From Bacteroidota bacterium (lineage in GTDB: Bacteria > Bacteroidota > Ignavibacteria > Tepidaquicellales > Tepidaquicellaceae), in assembly GCA_023429265.1 (NCBI GenBank), contig JAEYVS010000232.1:1-11114 (forward strand): DNA of 11,114 bases, read 5' to 3'. The notes under the pieces are model-generated. The model ran no database searches and was not told where the DNA came from. It was given only the letters and a program-made list of their open reading frames with translations. This document shows, in pieces, positions 1 to 5,913 of the stretch. Within the stretch, counting starts at the first letter, position 1. Each line of letters opens with the position of its first letter. A program made the translations under genes and the position numbers.

Positions 1-191
1 AAATTCTGAAGCCACACTTCACCATTTTTTACTGTTGCATATGCCTCACCAAGATTTGCTTTTCCTTCTCTAAGTGATTTCACCTCCGTTCCCAGTAAAG
101 AAATTCCGGCTTCAAATTTACTCAAAATCTCGTATTCATAATTAGCTTTACGGTTAGTTGAGATTACCTTAATTTTAGCAATATCTTCCAT
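1..191 (-). CDS. smpB: SsrA-binding protein SmpB, N-terminal part (cut by window edge)
   Basis: This is the first 63 codons of SmpB, the small basic protein that binds tmRNA and brings it to stalled ribosomes for trans-translation. I read it by hand on the minus strand from an ATG at 191-189. The translation starts MEDIAKIKVISTNRKANYEY and contains the SmpB signatures NRKA, YEI, EAGISLLGTEVKSLREGKANL and YATVKNGEVWL, which form the start of the OB-fold core. SmpB is usually about 150-160 residues, so roughly 40% is present and the rest lies left of the window. A weak AGG lies about 8-10 nt before the ATG. The gene is divergent from the hydrolase at 256. The motif match is very clear. Confidence 0.95.
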   Translation of the reverse strand, partial: MEDIAKIKVISTNRKANYEYEILSKFEAGISLLGTEVKSLREGKANLGEAYATVKNGEVWLQN

Positions 192-206
192 TATTTTACC
201 TAAGTC

Positions 207-233
207 AAGTATTTAAAAATATTTAAACTACTT
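207..233. repeat. imperfect inverted repeat in the smpB/hydrolase divergent intergenic region
   Basis: The arms AAGTA-TTTAAA and TTTAAA-(C)-TACTT face each other across a 4-nt centre, with one unpaired C at 228. It also reads as a direct repeat of TATTTAAA at 210 and 220, one helical turn apart. It lies in the 64-bp gap that must hold both divergent promoters. It could be an operator or simply AT-rich promoter sequence; the sequence alone does not decide. Confidence 0.3.
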
Positions 234-255
234 AGCAAAATCAATTTACATATTT

Positions 256-897
256 ATGAAGGTTATTAGATTCCCGGTCAACCCATTTGAGATGAATTCA
301 TACATATATTATGATGATAATACGGGAGATGGGGTTATATTCGACCCAGCTGTGTATTCTCAGGAAGAAAAAGATACTTTGAGGAAGTTAATAGATGAAA
401 ATAATATCAACATTAAGCACATTATAAATACTCACGGACATATCGACCATATACTTGGAAATAAGTTTGCAAAAGAGTTGTTCAACGTGCCTATTTACAT
501 GCACAAAGACGATGAATTCCTTTTGGACAATGCACTCAAGCAAGCGGAAATGATGGGAATACCGCTGGAAGAGCAGCCGCCAATAGATGAATACATTACC
601 GAAGATACCATCATAAAAGCCGGTGACACGGAATTCCGTTTTATTCATACACCCGGTCACTCCCCCGGAAGCGTATGCGCTATCGATGATAAGAACAAAG
701 TAGTATTTTGCGGTGATGTTGTATTCAAAAACTCAATTGGTAGAACCGATCTCGCCGGTGGTAGTATGGATACATTGCTAAGTTCGATAAAAAATAAGCT
801 ATTCAAAGAATGCGGAGATGAATATGAACTACTACCCGGACATATGGAACCGACAAATGTCGGGGATGAGAAACAATATAATTCTTTTCTGACATAA
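256..897 (+). CDS. MBL-fold metallo-hydrolase, glyoxalase II-like (YcbL type)
   Basis: This is a 213-residue cytosolic metallo-beta-lactamase-fold hydrolase of the short glyoxalase II/YcbL type. Family members hydrolyse thioesters such as S-lactoylglutathione, although the true substrate is often unknown. The dinuclear metal site is complete: THGHIDH gives H60, H62, D64 and H65; HTPGH gives H135; FCGD gives D154; and LPGH gives H196. The family motif IGRTDLAGG is at 161-169. No signal peptide is present. The protein lacks the C-terminal substrate domain of classical 250-260-residue glyoxalase II, as YcbL-type proteins do. No Shine-Dalgarno is visible before the ATG, which is common in this window. 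It is monocistronic, divergent from smpB and followed by a strong hairpin. Family membership is firm; substrate is unknown. Confidence 0.9.
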   Translation: MKVIRFPVNPFEMNSYIYYDDNTGDGVIFDPAVYSQEEKDTLRKLIDENNINIKHIINTHGHIDHILGNKFAKELFNVPIYMHKDDEFLLDNALKQAEMMGIPLEEQPPIDEYITEDTIIKAGDTEFRFIHTPGHSPGSVCAIDDKNKVVFCGDVVFKNSIGRTDLAGGSMDTLLSSIKNKLFKECGDEYELLPGHMEPTNVGDEKQYNSFLT

Positions 898-898
898 A

Positions 899-923
899 AA
901 AACCCGGTATGTAACCGGGTTTT
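899..923. terminator. bidirectional rho-independent terminator
   Basis: A 10-bp perfect stem (AAAACCCGGT / ACCGGGTTTT) with a 5-nt loop at 909-913 begins 2 nt after the hydrolase stop. The stem has a GC-rich centre, four Ts close the plus-strand arm, and an A-run on the other side gives a T-run on the minus strand. It can therefore end transcripts from both convergent genes, the hydrolase (+) and the small exported protein (-). Confidence 0.85.
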
Positions 924-947
924 CAGATATAAATATTTAAAACCGGA

Positions 948-1463
948 TTATAAAGGTTTAAATGACCTTGCAATTTCATCAATCTTTTTAGCCATATCAT
1001 CATTATATGTTGAAGCAACGGTTATGAATCTCACCACATAAGCATAATTTTCCATTCCTTCATTTTCTGTTGTGAAATAATAAACCGTTTCGACAAACTC
1101 CTCATCAATATACGAACCCTTCTTTCTTTCGTAGCTGCCGTAATCATCGTAATTATAATCACCTGACCGTTTTGGTATATCCAGGTTCATATCCTTTTCG
1201 ACATTATAGATAAGGTCATCGAGTTCTTTTTTACCATTCACTTTGAATGCAAGAATCATCAATGCATTGTTTCCATCCAGATTATCATAAGAATATGAAA
1301 CTGCGTCATTTTTAGAAGTTTTTTCTACCTTGGTTTGCGACCAATCAGATGTCAGGAATATTGAAAAATTGAAGTCTTTATCCTCGACGGTTGACTGAGC
1401 CATCACGTTCGAGCTTGCCAGTATCACCCCTGCAATTACAAATAACAATAATTTTTTTATCAC
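948..1463 (-). CDS. small exported protein of unknown function
   Basis: This 171-residue protein has an N-terminal signal peptide: two lysines, a hydrophobic stretch at about 5-18, and a likely signal peptidase I site after VMA at 20-22. The mature part is rich in acidic and aromatic residues, with alternating patterns (DFNFSIFLTSDW, ALMILAFKV, VETVYYFTT, YAYVVRFITVAS) that suggest a small alpha/beta periplasmic domain, perhaps of the PsbP/Mog1-like type. That fold guess rests on pattern only. The start codon is GTG at 1463-1461: a TAA stop lies in frame three codons upstream, and the next Met is at residue 21, beyond the signal sequence. It begins 18 nt after the M48 protease stop, so the two are probably cotranscribed. 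I do not recognise a named family. Confidence 0.75.
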   Translation of the reverse strand: MIKKLLLFVIAGVILASSNVMAQSTVEDKDFNFSIFLTSDWSQTKVEKTSKNDAVSYSYDNLDGNNALMILAFKVNGKKELDDLIYNVEKDMNLDIPKRSGDYNYDDYGSYERKKGSYIDEEFVETVYYFTTENEGMENYAYVVRFITVASTYNDDMAKKIDEIARSFKPL

Positions 1464-1481
1464 TTTATCTTATTCTTTTAA

Positions 1482-2336
1482 TTATTTAGGTAATTTTGCT
1501 TTAATTTGTTGATATCTTTCGGTAAATAACCCTTTAGTCGGATCGACATTTAAATTCATTTTCTTAAGTTCTGCTTTCACATTATCTATCCTGTCCTGTG
1601 GAAGAGGATGAGTAGATAAAAGGCGTTCAAGGTCCCCGGGAGTTGTTCCTGCTTTTTTCTGCTCAGCCCTGATTTTATCAAAGAAGAATGTTATTGAACC
1701 GGGATAGTACTCAGTCGATGCCAGGTACCTAATGGAATAATCATCTGCTTCTTCTTCATCCGATCGGCTATTCGCCAGGAATCCAAGGCCTACAAAAAGA
1801 TTAGCAAAAATTTCACCGAGCAAACTGGGATTACTTCCAAGAACTAGACTTGCTATGATATTAACACCGTATGCTGCTGTTAACCTTTGTGTAACGTGGC
1901 GCTGCTCTGCGTGGGCAATTTCGTGTCCAATTACACCCGCCAGCGAAGCTTCGTTATCGAGGAAATCTATAAGCCCGGTATAAATATAAATGAATCCACC
2001 GGGAGTACAAAATGCGTTAACAACTGTATCATCTACAATCTGGAAAGTGTACGGGAATACATTTTCGTATTTGATGTAGTTTGACTTCTGTAGAATATTC
2101 TTACCAATGCCGTTTACGTAGTCTTTAATATCTTGATGCCCCTGGAGCATTGGGAATTGCTGAGGGCTGGATTTTATCTGCTGATCAAGATCACGTCCAA
2201 TTGCCACATCATCCTCTTCGCTAAATATATTCGCGCTGCAACTGTATAATACAGAAACAGATAAAAGGAATGATAAAGAAACCAGAAATGAGTATAAAGC
2301 AGAATTAATTCTCAATTTTTTAGCTATTTTTCTCAT
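1482..2336 (-). CDS. M48-family metalloprotease, outer-membrane-lipoprotein type (BepA/LoiP-like)
   Basis: This 284-residue zinc protease has the M48 motif HEIAH at 138-142 (ligands H138 and H142, catalytic E139). The third ligand is predicted at E194 in the EEEAD stretch, matching the family pattern ExxAD. Other M48C features are NAFCTPGG near 107-114 and STHP at 241-244. The N-terminus has basic residues, a hydrophobic segment at about 15-31 and a lipobox-like LYSC ending at C33, so it is probably an envelope lipoprotein. It lacks the TPR domain that follows the protease in E. coli BepA, so it is closer to the short LoiP type. Relatives degrade or help assemble outer-membrane proteins. A small exported protein follows 18 nt downstream. 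Family is firm; the precise role is inferred. Confidence 0.92.
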   Translation of the reverse strand: MRKIAKKLRINSALYSFLVSLSFLLSVSVLYSCSANIFSEEDDVAIGRDLDQQIKSSPQQFPMLQGHQDIKDYVNGIGKNILQKSNYIKYENVFPYTFQIVDDTVVNAFCTPGGFIYIYTGLIDFLDNEASLAGVIGHEIAHAEQRHVTQRLTAAYGVNIIASLVLGSNPSLLGEIFANLFVGLGFLANSRSDEEEADDYSIRYLASTEYYPGSITFFFDKIRAEQKKAGTTPGDLERLLSTHPLPQDRIDNVKAELKKMNLNVDPTKGLFTERYQQIKAKLPK

Positions 2337-2350
2337 AATTTGCTCATATT

Positions 2351-2379
2351 CATCTAAAAACCTATTAAAATTATGTAAA
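2351..2379 (-). promoter_or_regulatory. possible sigma70-like promoter for the M48 protease gene
   Basis: On the minus strand TTTACA (2379-2374) is separated by exactly 17 nt from TAGATG (2356-2351). These match the -35 and -10 consensus at 5/6 and 4/6 positions. The predicted start site would leave a leader of only about 10 nt. In AT-rich DNA such matches arise by chance, and if the organism uses Bacteroidota-type promoters this consensus may not apply. Confidence 0.2.
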
Positions 2380-2380
2380 A

Positions 2381-2412
2381 ATTACCTTTTATACAATTTA
2401 CTAAGAGGTAAT
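2381..2412 (-). terminator. probable weak terminator after the PaaG-like gene
   Basis: An 11-bp stem (2381-2391 with 2402-2412) with one mismatch on the minus strand and a 10-nt loop is followed by a T-rich tail on the minus strand (2380 downward). It lies 20 nt after the stop of the PaaG-like gene and 44 nt before the protease start. The stem is AT-rich, so termination is probably partial. Confidence 0.4.
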
Positions 2413-2432
2413 GTTCCATATTAACAACAGTA

Positions 2433-3212
2433 TTATTTGCCTAAAAATTTCGGCTTTCTCTTTTCTATGAAGGAATTTATGCCTTCCTTAAAATCTTCTG
2501 TATCACCTGCTATGTCCTGATATTTGCTTTCAAGCTCAAGCATTTCATTCAGCCCAGAGTCAAAAGACTTCATAAGCATATCCTTGATCATTCCAATGGC
2601 TTTAGTCGGCATCGAAGCATATTTTACAGAGACCTTTTCGAGGAACACATTCAGAGTTTTACCATTGGAAACAACTTTATTTACTAAACCAATTCTATAG
2701 GCTTCAACAGCACTCATTTTATCGGCAGTAGCGCACATTTCAAATGCACGGGCATATCCAATCAACCTTGGTAAAGTAAAGCTGGATCCGCTATCCGGAA
2801 CCAATCCAACATTAATGAATACTTCGATTAATGAAGCACTTTCCACGGCAACTCTATAGTCACAAGCTAAAGCTACCGACAAGCCTGCTCCCGCAGCTAC
2901 TCCGTTTATTCCGCATATTACGGGTTTTGGGAGGGATGTAATCTGTCGTATTAATGGATTATATTTTTTGTCGAGAGCTTCTTTAAAGGTAGATTTCTTT
3001 TCGTTAAAATCCTTAAGATCTTGTCCTGAGCAGAATGCTTTACCGGAGCCTGTAAGAACTACACAACGTACCTCATCGTCGTCTGCAGCTGCCTTAAAGG
3101 CTTCCTGGAGCTCCATCAGCATAGCTTCATTGAATGCATTATATACATCAGGCCTGTTTAATGTAAGCCAAAGTACAGATCCTTTTTTCTCAGAATTGAT
3201 AAATTCGGGCAT
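2433..3212 (-). CDS. paaG: enoyl-CoA hydratase/isomerase family protein, PaaG-like
   Basis: This is a 259-residue crotonase-fold acyl-CoA enzyme. It resembles E. coli PaaG, the isomerase that turns ring-1,2-epoxyphenylacetyl-CoA into oxepin-CoA, along most of its length: LTLNRP at 16-21, FCSGQDL at 60-66, YNPLIR at 84-89, LPKPVICGINGVAAGAG at 94-110, YQDIAGDTEDFKEG at 231-244 and a C-terminal FLGK. D140 in GLVPDSG matches the catalytic Asp of PaaG. Both glutamates of true enoyl-CoA hydratases appear replaced (S112 and F132 at the aligned positions), which argues for isomerase rather than hydratase activity. PaaG usually carries a second Gly after PDCG, where this protein has Ser. No other phenylacetate genes are in the window, so the substrate could be a different acyl-CoA. 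It follows the SRPBCC gene by 42 nt. Confidence 0.87.
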   Translation of the reverse strand: MPEFINSEKKGSVLWLTLNRPDVYNAFNEAMLMELQEAFKAAADDDEVRCVVLTGSGKAFCSGQDLKDFNEKKSTFKEALDKKYNPLIRQITSLPKPVICGINGVAAGAGLSVALACDYRVAVESASLIEVFINVGLVPDSGSSFTLPRLIGYARAFEMCATADKMSAVEAYRIGLVNKVVSNGKTLNVFLEKVSVKYASMPTKAIGMIKDMLMKSFDSGLNEMLELESKYQDIAGDTEDFKEGINSFIEKRKPKFLGK

Positions 3213-3254
3213 TTTTTCTTTTTACCCTAAAATTAACGATTATAAAATAAATTA

Positions 3255-3731
3255 TTAATGATAAACAGTACGTGACGCTTTATTCTCTCTCAGAATGCTT
3301 TTCGTAACTTTATGCCGGAAACGGAAGGTTTTCTTCACAAGGTTCTCGAGAAAATATCTCTGCAGAAGTTTACCAAGAATTCCAAAGGGCATTTCATATT
3401 CCACCCTGTCGGTCATTTTAGTCCTGTCATTCACCTCCTCAAATTTATGAATATGAGTCCATGATTTGAAAGGACCTTTTATCTGCGTATCTGTAAAACC
3501 ATATGGAGGATCGAATTCCATTATCCTGATCTGCCACCTGGTTTTAAAAAATAAAAACTGAGTAAAGCTTAGGTAAATATCACTACCCTTTATTAATGGA
3601 AGATTGACCCTGTCTATCTTTACTCTGGAATTGGGCGGGGAAATAGCCTTAAGGTTATTAATATCCTTATGAAATTCAAAAGCCTTCTCAATGGAGCAAT
3701 TAATTATTACACTTTTTTCGAATACAAACAT
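3255..3731 (-). CDS. SRPBCC/START-like (polyketide cyclase/COQ10-like) family protein
   Basis: This 158-residue protein is a single SRPBCC (START-like) domain, a fold with a deep hydrophobic pocket that binds lipids or other apolar ligands. Evidence is the N-terminal strand and helix pattern (SVIINCSIEKAFEFHKD at 7-23), the central FDPPYGFTDTQIKGPFKSW stretch at 73-91, the HIHKF strand at 93-97, and the MTDRVEYEMPFGILGKLL segment leading into the long C-terminal helix. No signal peptide is seen, so it should be cytosolic. The C-terminus is strongly basic (KKTFRFRHKVTKS). Its ligand is unknown. It is the first gene of the minus-strand group leading into the PaaG-like gene and is divergent from the DDAH-like gene, with only 33 nt between start codons. 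Confidence 0.8.
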   Translation of the reverse strand: MFVFEKSVIINCSIEKAFEFHKDINNLKAISPPNSRVKIDRVNLPLIKGSDIYLSFTQFLFFKTRWQIRIMEFDPPYGFTDTQIKGPFKSWTHIHKFEEVNDRTKMTDRVEYEMPFGILGKLLQRYFLENLVKKTFRFRHKVTKSILRENKASRTVYH

Positions 3732-3737
3732 AGATAT

Positions 3738-3753
3738 ATTTATTTAAATAAAT
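3738..3753. repeat. perfect 16-bp palindrome in a 33-bp divergent intergenic region
   Basis: ATTTATTTAAATAAAT is identical to its reverse complement, with TTTAAA at its centre. It sits almost exactly midway between the start codons of the SRPBCC gene (minus, 3731) and the DDAH-like gene (plus, 3765). It could be an operator controlling both genes, or an AT-rich accident. Confidence 0.4.
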
Positions 3754-3764
3754 TATATGACATA

Positions 3765-4607
3765 ATGCATAACAGTAATTCTCCTCAGAAAATTCTCATG
3801 TGTGAACCAAAATATTTTACAGTTAATTACACCGGGAATAAATTTATGATAGGAAATCAGAATAAGGTCAATAACCGCCTTGCTCTGGAGCAATGGTCGA
3901 TGTTAAAGGATGCTTATAAGGGATTGGGATATGAAGTAAATCTCATTAAACCTGGTGAAGATGAAGTTGATATGGTTTTTACAGCTAATCAAAGCTTCCC
4001 ATTCATAGATAGAAATGGTAACAAAAAAGTCATACTGAGTAAAATGCGAAATAAGGAGAGACGAACGGAAATTCCTTATTTTGAGCAATTCTATGAAGAT
4101 GCCGGATATGATGTAATCCATCTTCCGGATGATGTAAATTATTTTGAATCGATGGGTGATGCGATTGTCGATTATGAAAGAAAAATTATATTTGGAGGAA
4201 TCGGAGTAAGAACAGAAGGCTCAGTTTATAAGTACCTTACTGAATTTACAGGATACCACGTAATCACTTTAAATCTAGAGAATCCATCACTGTATCATCT
4301 GGATACGTGTTTTTCAATATTAAATGAGAATACCGTGGTGGTGGACAGAAGCGGATTTGATGTGGACAATCTCAGAAAGATCACTCAATACTTTGATAAT
4401 GTAATCGAAGCAGATCCGGAAGAGAATTTGAAATACTTCGTGTGCAATTGCCACTGTCCTGATGGAAAAAATGTAATTGTACAAAAAGGGTCTAAAATAT
4501 TTAAAGAGCAAATAAAAACCGCCGGATTCGACATACTCGAAGTAAATACAGGTGAGTTTATCAAATCCGGCGGCAGTGTCTTTTGTATGAAACTTATGTA
4601 TTACTAG
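3765..4607 (+). CDS. guanidine-modifying enzyme, DDAH / arginine dihydrolase-like
   Basis: This 280-residue pentein-fold enzyme acts on arginine-like guanidino groups through a Cys-His-Glu active site. Numbered from the chosen start, the conserved points are MCEPKYF at 12-18, N25, the DMVFTAN motif ending at N75, E128 in FESMGD, H178 in YHLD and C274 in GGSVFCM. As I recall them, cyanobacterial arginine dihydrolase ArgZ uses N22, N71, E118, H168 and C264. The spacing matches, so conversion of arginine to ornithine, CO2 and ammonia is possible, as is dimethylarginine or arginine deimination. I chose the ATG at 3765: the reading frame is open back to an ATG at 3669, but that would overlap the divergent gene by 63 nt, and the extra 32 residues resemble no family N-terminus. 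Another Met is at 3798. The stop overlaps that of ssb. Confidence 0.82.
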   Translation: MHNSNSPQKILMCEPKYFTVNYTGNKFMIGNQNKVNNRLALEQWSMLKDAYKGLGYEVNLIKPGEDEVDMVFTANQSFPFIDRNGNKKVILSKMRNKERRTEIPYFEQFYEDAGYDVIHLPDDVNYFESMGDAIVDYERKIIFGGIGVRTEGSVYKYLTEFTGYHVITLNLENPSLYHLDTCFSILNENTVVVDRSGFDVDNLRKITQYFDNVIEADPEENLKYFVCNCHCPDGKNVIVQKGSKIFKEQIKTAGFDILEVNTGEFIKSGGSVFCMKLMYY

Positions 4608-5035
4608 AATGGCAGGTCGTCATCGCTGCTGCTGCTTCCGTCTTCAGTCATAGGTTCTGACTGTTCCGTACCCGTGCTCGACTGCGAAGCTGCTCCCCCA
4701 CCTTTATTGTCAAGGAAAAGCATGTTATTTGCAACTATTTTAGTAATGTATCTTTTATCCCCACCGTCTTTTTCATAGCTTTCCGTGGTCAACTTTCCTT
4801 CAAGATAGATCTTGCTACCCTTTTTAAGGTAATTAGAACAGGTCTCGGCGAGCTTTCTCCAGGCTACTATATTGTGCCATTCGGTTTTATCAACCCAGTT
4901 ACCGTCATCAGCTTTATATGACTCGGTAGTAGCTAATGAAAAATTACATACAGCCGTACCGTTCGGCGTATAGCGCAATTCAGGATCTTTTCCAAGATGT
5001 CCAATTAATTGAACCTTATTTAATCCTTTTGCCAT
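4604..5035 (-). CDS. ssb: single-stranded DNA-binding protein SSB
   Basis: This is a 143-residue bacterial SSB, which coats single-stranded DNA in replication, recombination and repair. The OB fold covers about residues 3-108: NKVQLIGHLGKDPELRYT at 6-23, FSLATTESY at 32-40, TEWHNIVAWRKLAE at 51-64 and GSKIYLEGKLTTESY at 73-87. A Gly/Ser/Thr/Glu-rich linker follows, and the acidic tip DDDLPF (138-143) is the partner-binding end of bacterial SSBs. Length is slightly short for the family because the linker is brief. It starts 25 nt after the NHL gene, so it is probably the last gene of the long operon, although its strong ribosome site suggests separate, higher expression. The stop codon lies in the same CTAG as that of the convergent gene. 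Confidence 0.97.
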   Translation of the reverse strand: MAKGLNKVQLIGHLGKDPELRYTPNGTAVCNFSLATTESYKADDGNWVDKTEWHNIVAWRKLAETCSNYLKKGSKIYLEGKLTTESYEKDGGDKRYITKIVANNMLFLDNKGGGAASQSSTGTEQSEPMTEDGSSSSDDDLPF

Positions 5036-5040
5036 TTTAA

Positions 5041-5047
5041 CTCCTTT
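5041..5047 (-). promoter_or_regulatory. strong Shine-Dalgarno sequence of ssb
   Basis: On the minus strand AAAGGAG lies 5 nt before the ssb ATG. It fixes the start and is the only near-perfect anti-16S match ahead of a gene in this window. The other start regions have AT-rich leaders without a GGAG core. Confidence 0.85.
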
Positions 5048-5060
5048 GTTTTGTCAGTTT

Positions 5061-5903
5061 TTATTTAATCAGTAAACTTAATTTATTTTTTTCTAATAAT
5101 AAATACTTATTGGCATTGTATACCAAAAAATCTGTGAAATTGTCTTCCTGAAGAGATATTCCAGAGGGAAAGCTCTCCGTATATGCTCCTGAAGAAAGAT
5201 TGTAGAGAGTTATATCTACACCGTCGTATATGTACATTACACCATTATAATTGTAAAATGAATAAATTTTATCAGGTTTAATCTCTTTTTTGTATGTACC
5301 GAAATTATCAAACACTTTGATGGAATTACTTGATTTGTCAAGAATGTATATAAAATTATCCCCATCCTTCAAAATCTTAACGGGGTCTGAGAGTCTTACT
5401 TTAGGTGAATTAAATCCGCCAAATGAATTATTAGGCTCAAACCCGCGAGGAAAAATTACTACCCGTTTATTTTCTCCATCCACAATGTAGAGTTCGGATG
5501 AATTTATTACGGTAGATGCTACCGGAGCTCTGAATTGGAACTCTTCAAGAAACGTAGGCTGGTCTGTTTTTAATTCCGATATGAAAGCCAGATTCAGATC
5601 CAATCGTTGCAGCCTATTATTATTGGGGTCAGAAACAATAAGGTCGAGACCTGAGGTGCCATCGATATATGTCGGGGAATCAAACTGCCCGTGTGCCCAA
5701 CCTTTGCCTCCGGATCTTTTTAAAATGTTGAGATTAGAATCGAGTTTATAAATTTGATTCTGATCTTTATCGAGAACGTATATAAAGCCTTTTACATCAA
5801 CCGTAACTGAAACTGCATTGGAAAATCCTTCAAGCTGCTTTTCAATTGTGACGGTACTGTCCGATATTCCAAGAAGAAAGCTAAATGCCAGGGCAAGGAT
5901 CAT
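5061..5903 (-). CDS. exported NHL-repeat beta-propeller protein
   Basis: This 280-residue protein has a short hydrophobic N-terminus (about residues 1-12) that looks like a signal peptide without the usual basic residues. At least four NHL-like blades follow: GFIYVLDKDQNQIYKLD at 39-55 with FDSP at 74-77, DLIVSDPNNNRLQRLD at 87-102, ELYIVDGENKRVVIF at 137-151, and FIYILDKSSNSIKVFD at 184-199. Less regular blades run to the end. NHL propellers are scaffolds that bind protein, peptide or carbohydrate partners, and no catalytic residues are evident. The ATG at 5903 is preceded in frame by a TAA one codon upstream, so it is the most distal start available. It lies 10 nt after the DUF1207-like gene, which suggests that the two envelope proteins work together. 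Function is unknown. Confidence 0.8.
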   Translation of the reverse strand: MILALAFSFLLGISDSTVTIEKQLEGFSNAVSVTVDVKGFIYVLDKDQNQIYKLDSNLNILKRSGGKGWAHGQFDSPTYIDGTSGLDLIVSDPNNNRLQRLDLNLAFISELKTDQPTFLEEFQFRAPVASTVINSSELYIVDGENKRVVIFPRGFEPNNSFGGFNSPKVRLSDPVKILKDGDNFIYILDKSSNSIKVFDNFGTYKKEIKPDKIYSFYNYNGVMYIYDGVDITLYNLSSGAYTESFPSGISLQEDNFTDFLVYNANKYLLLEKNKLSLLIK

Positions 5904-5913
5904 AGGTTAGAAG

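Noticed and set aside
388..660. 90-codon open frame on the minus strand inside the metallo-hydrolase gene
   Set aside because: It lies fully antisense to a gene with an intact active site and shows no recognisable motif.
1887..2084. 65-codon plus-strand open frame over the M48 protease gene
   Set aside because: It covers the antisense of the HEIAH region and has no domain or start signal.
2968..3258. 96-codon plus-strand open frame antisense to the PaaG-like gene
   Set aside because: The Ser/Ala-rich translation is typical of a complementary-strand shadow; the opposite strand encodes a clear crotonase.
3903..4511. Two minus-strand open frames (3903-4121 and 4320-4511) within the DDAH-like gene
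   Set aside because: Both are antisense to conserved catalytic regions, with no family resemblance.
5036..5060. Possible separate ssb promoter in the 25-nt gap after the NHL gene
   Set aside because: The gap is too short to hold a full promoter, and I see no convincing -10/-35 pair; one could lie within the NHL coding end, but I cannot support it.
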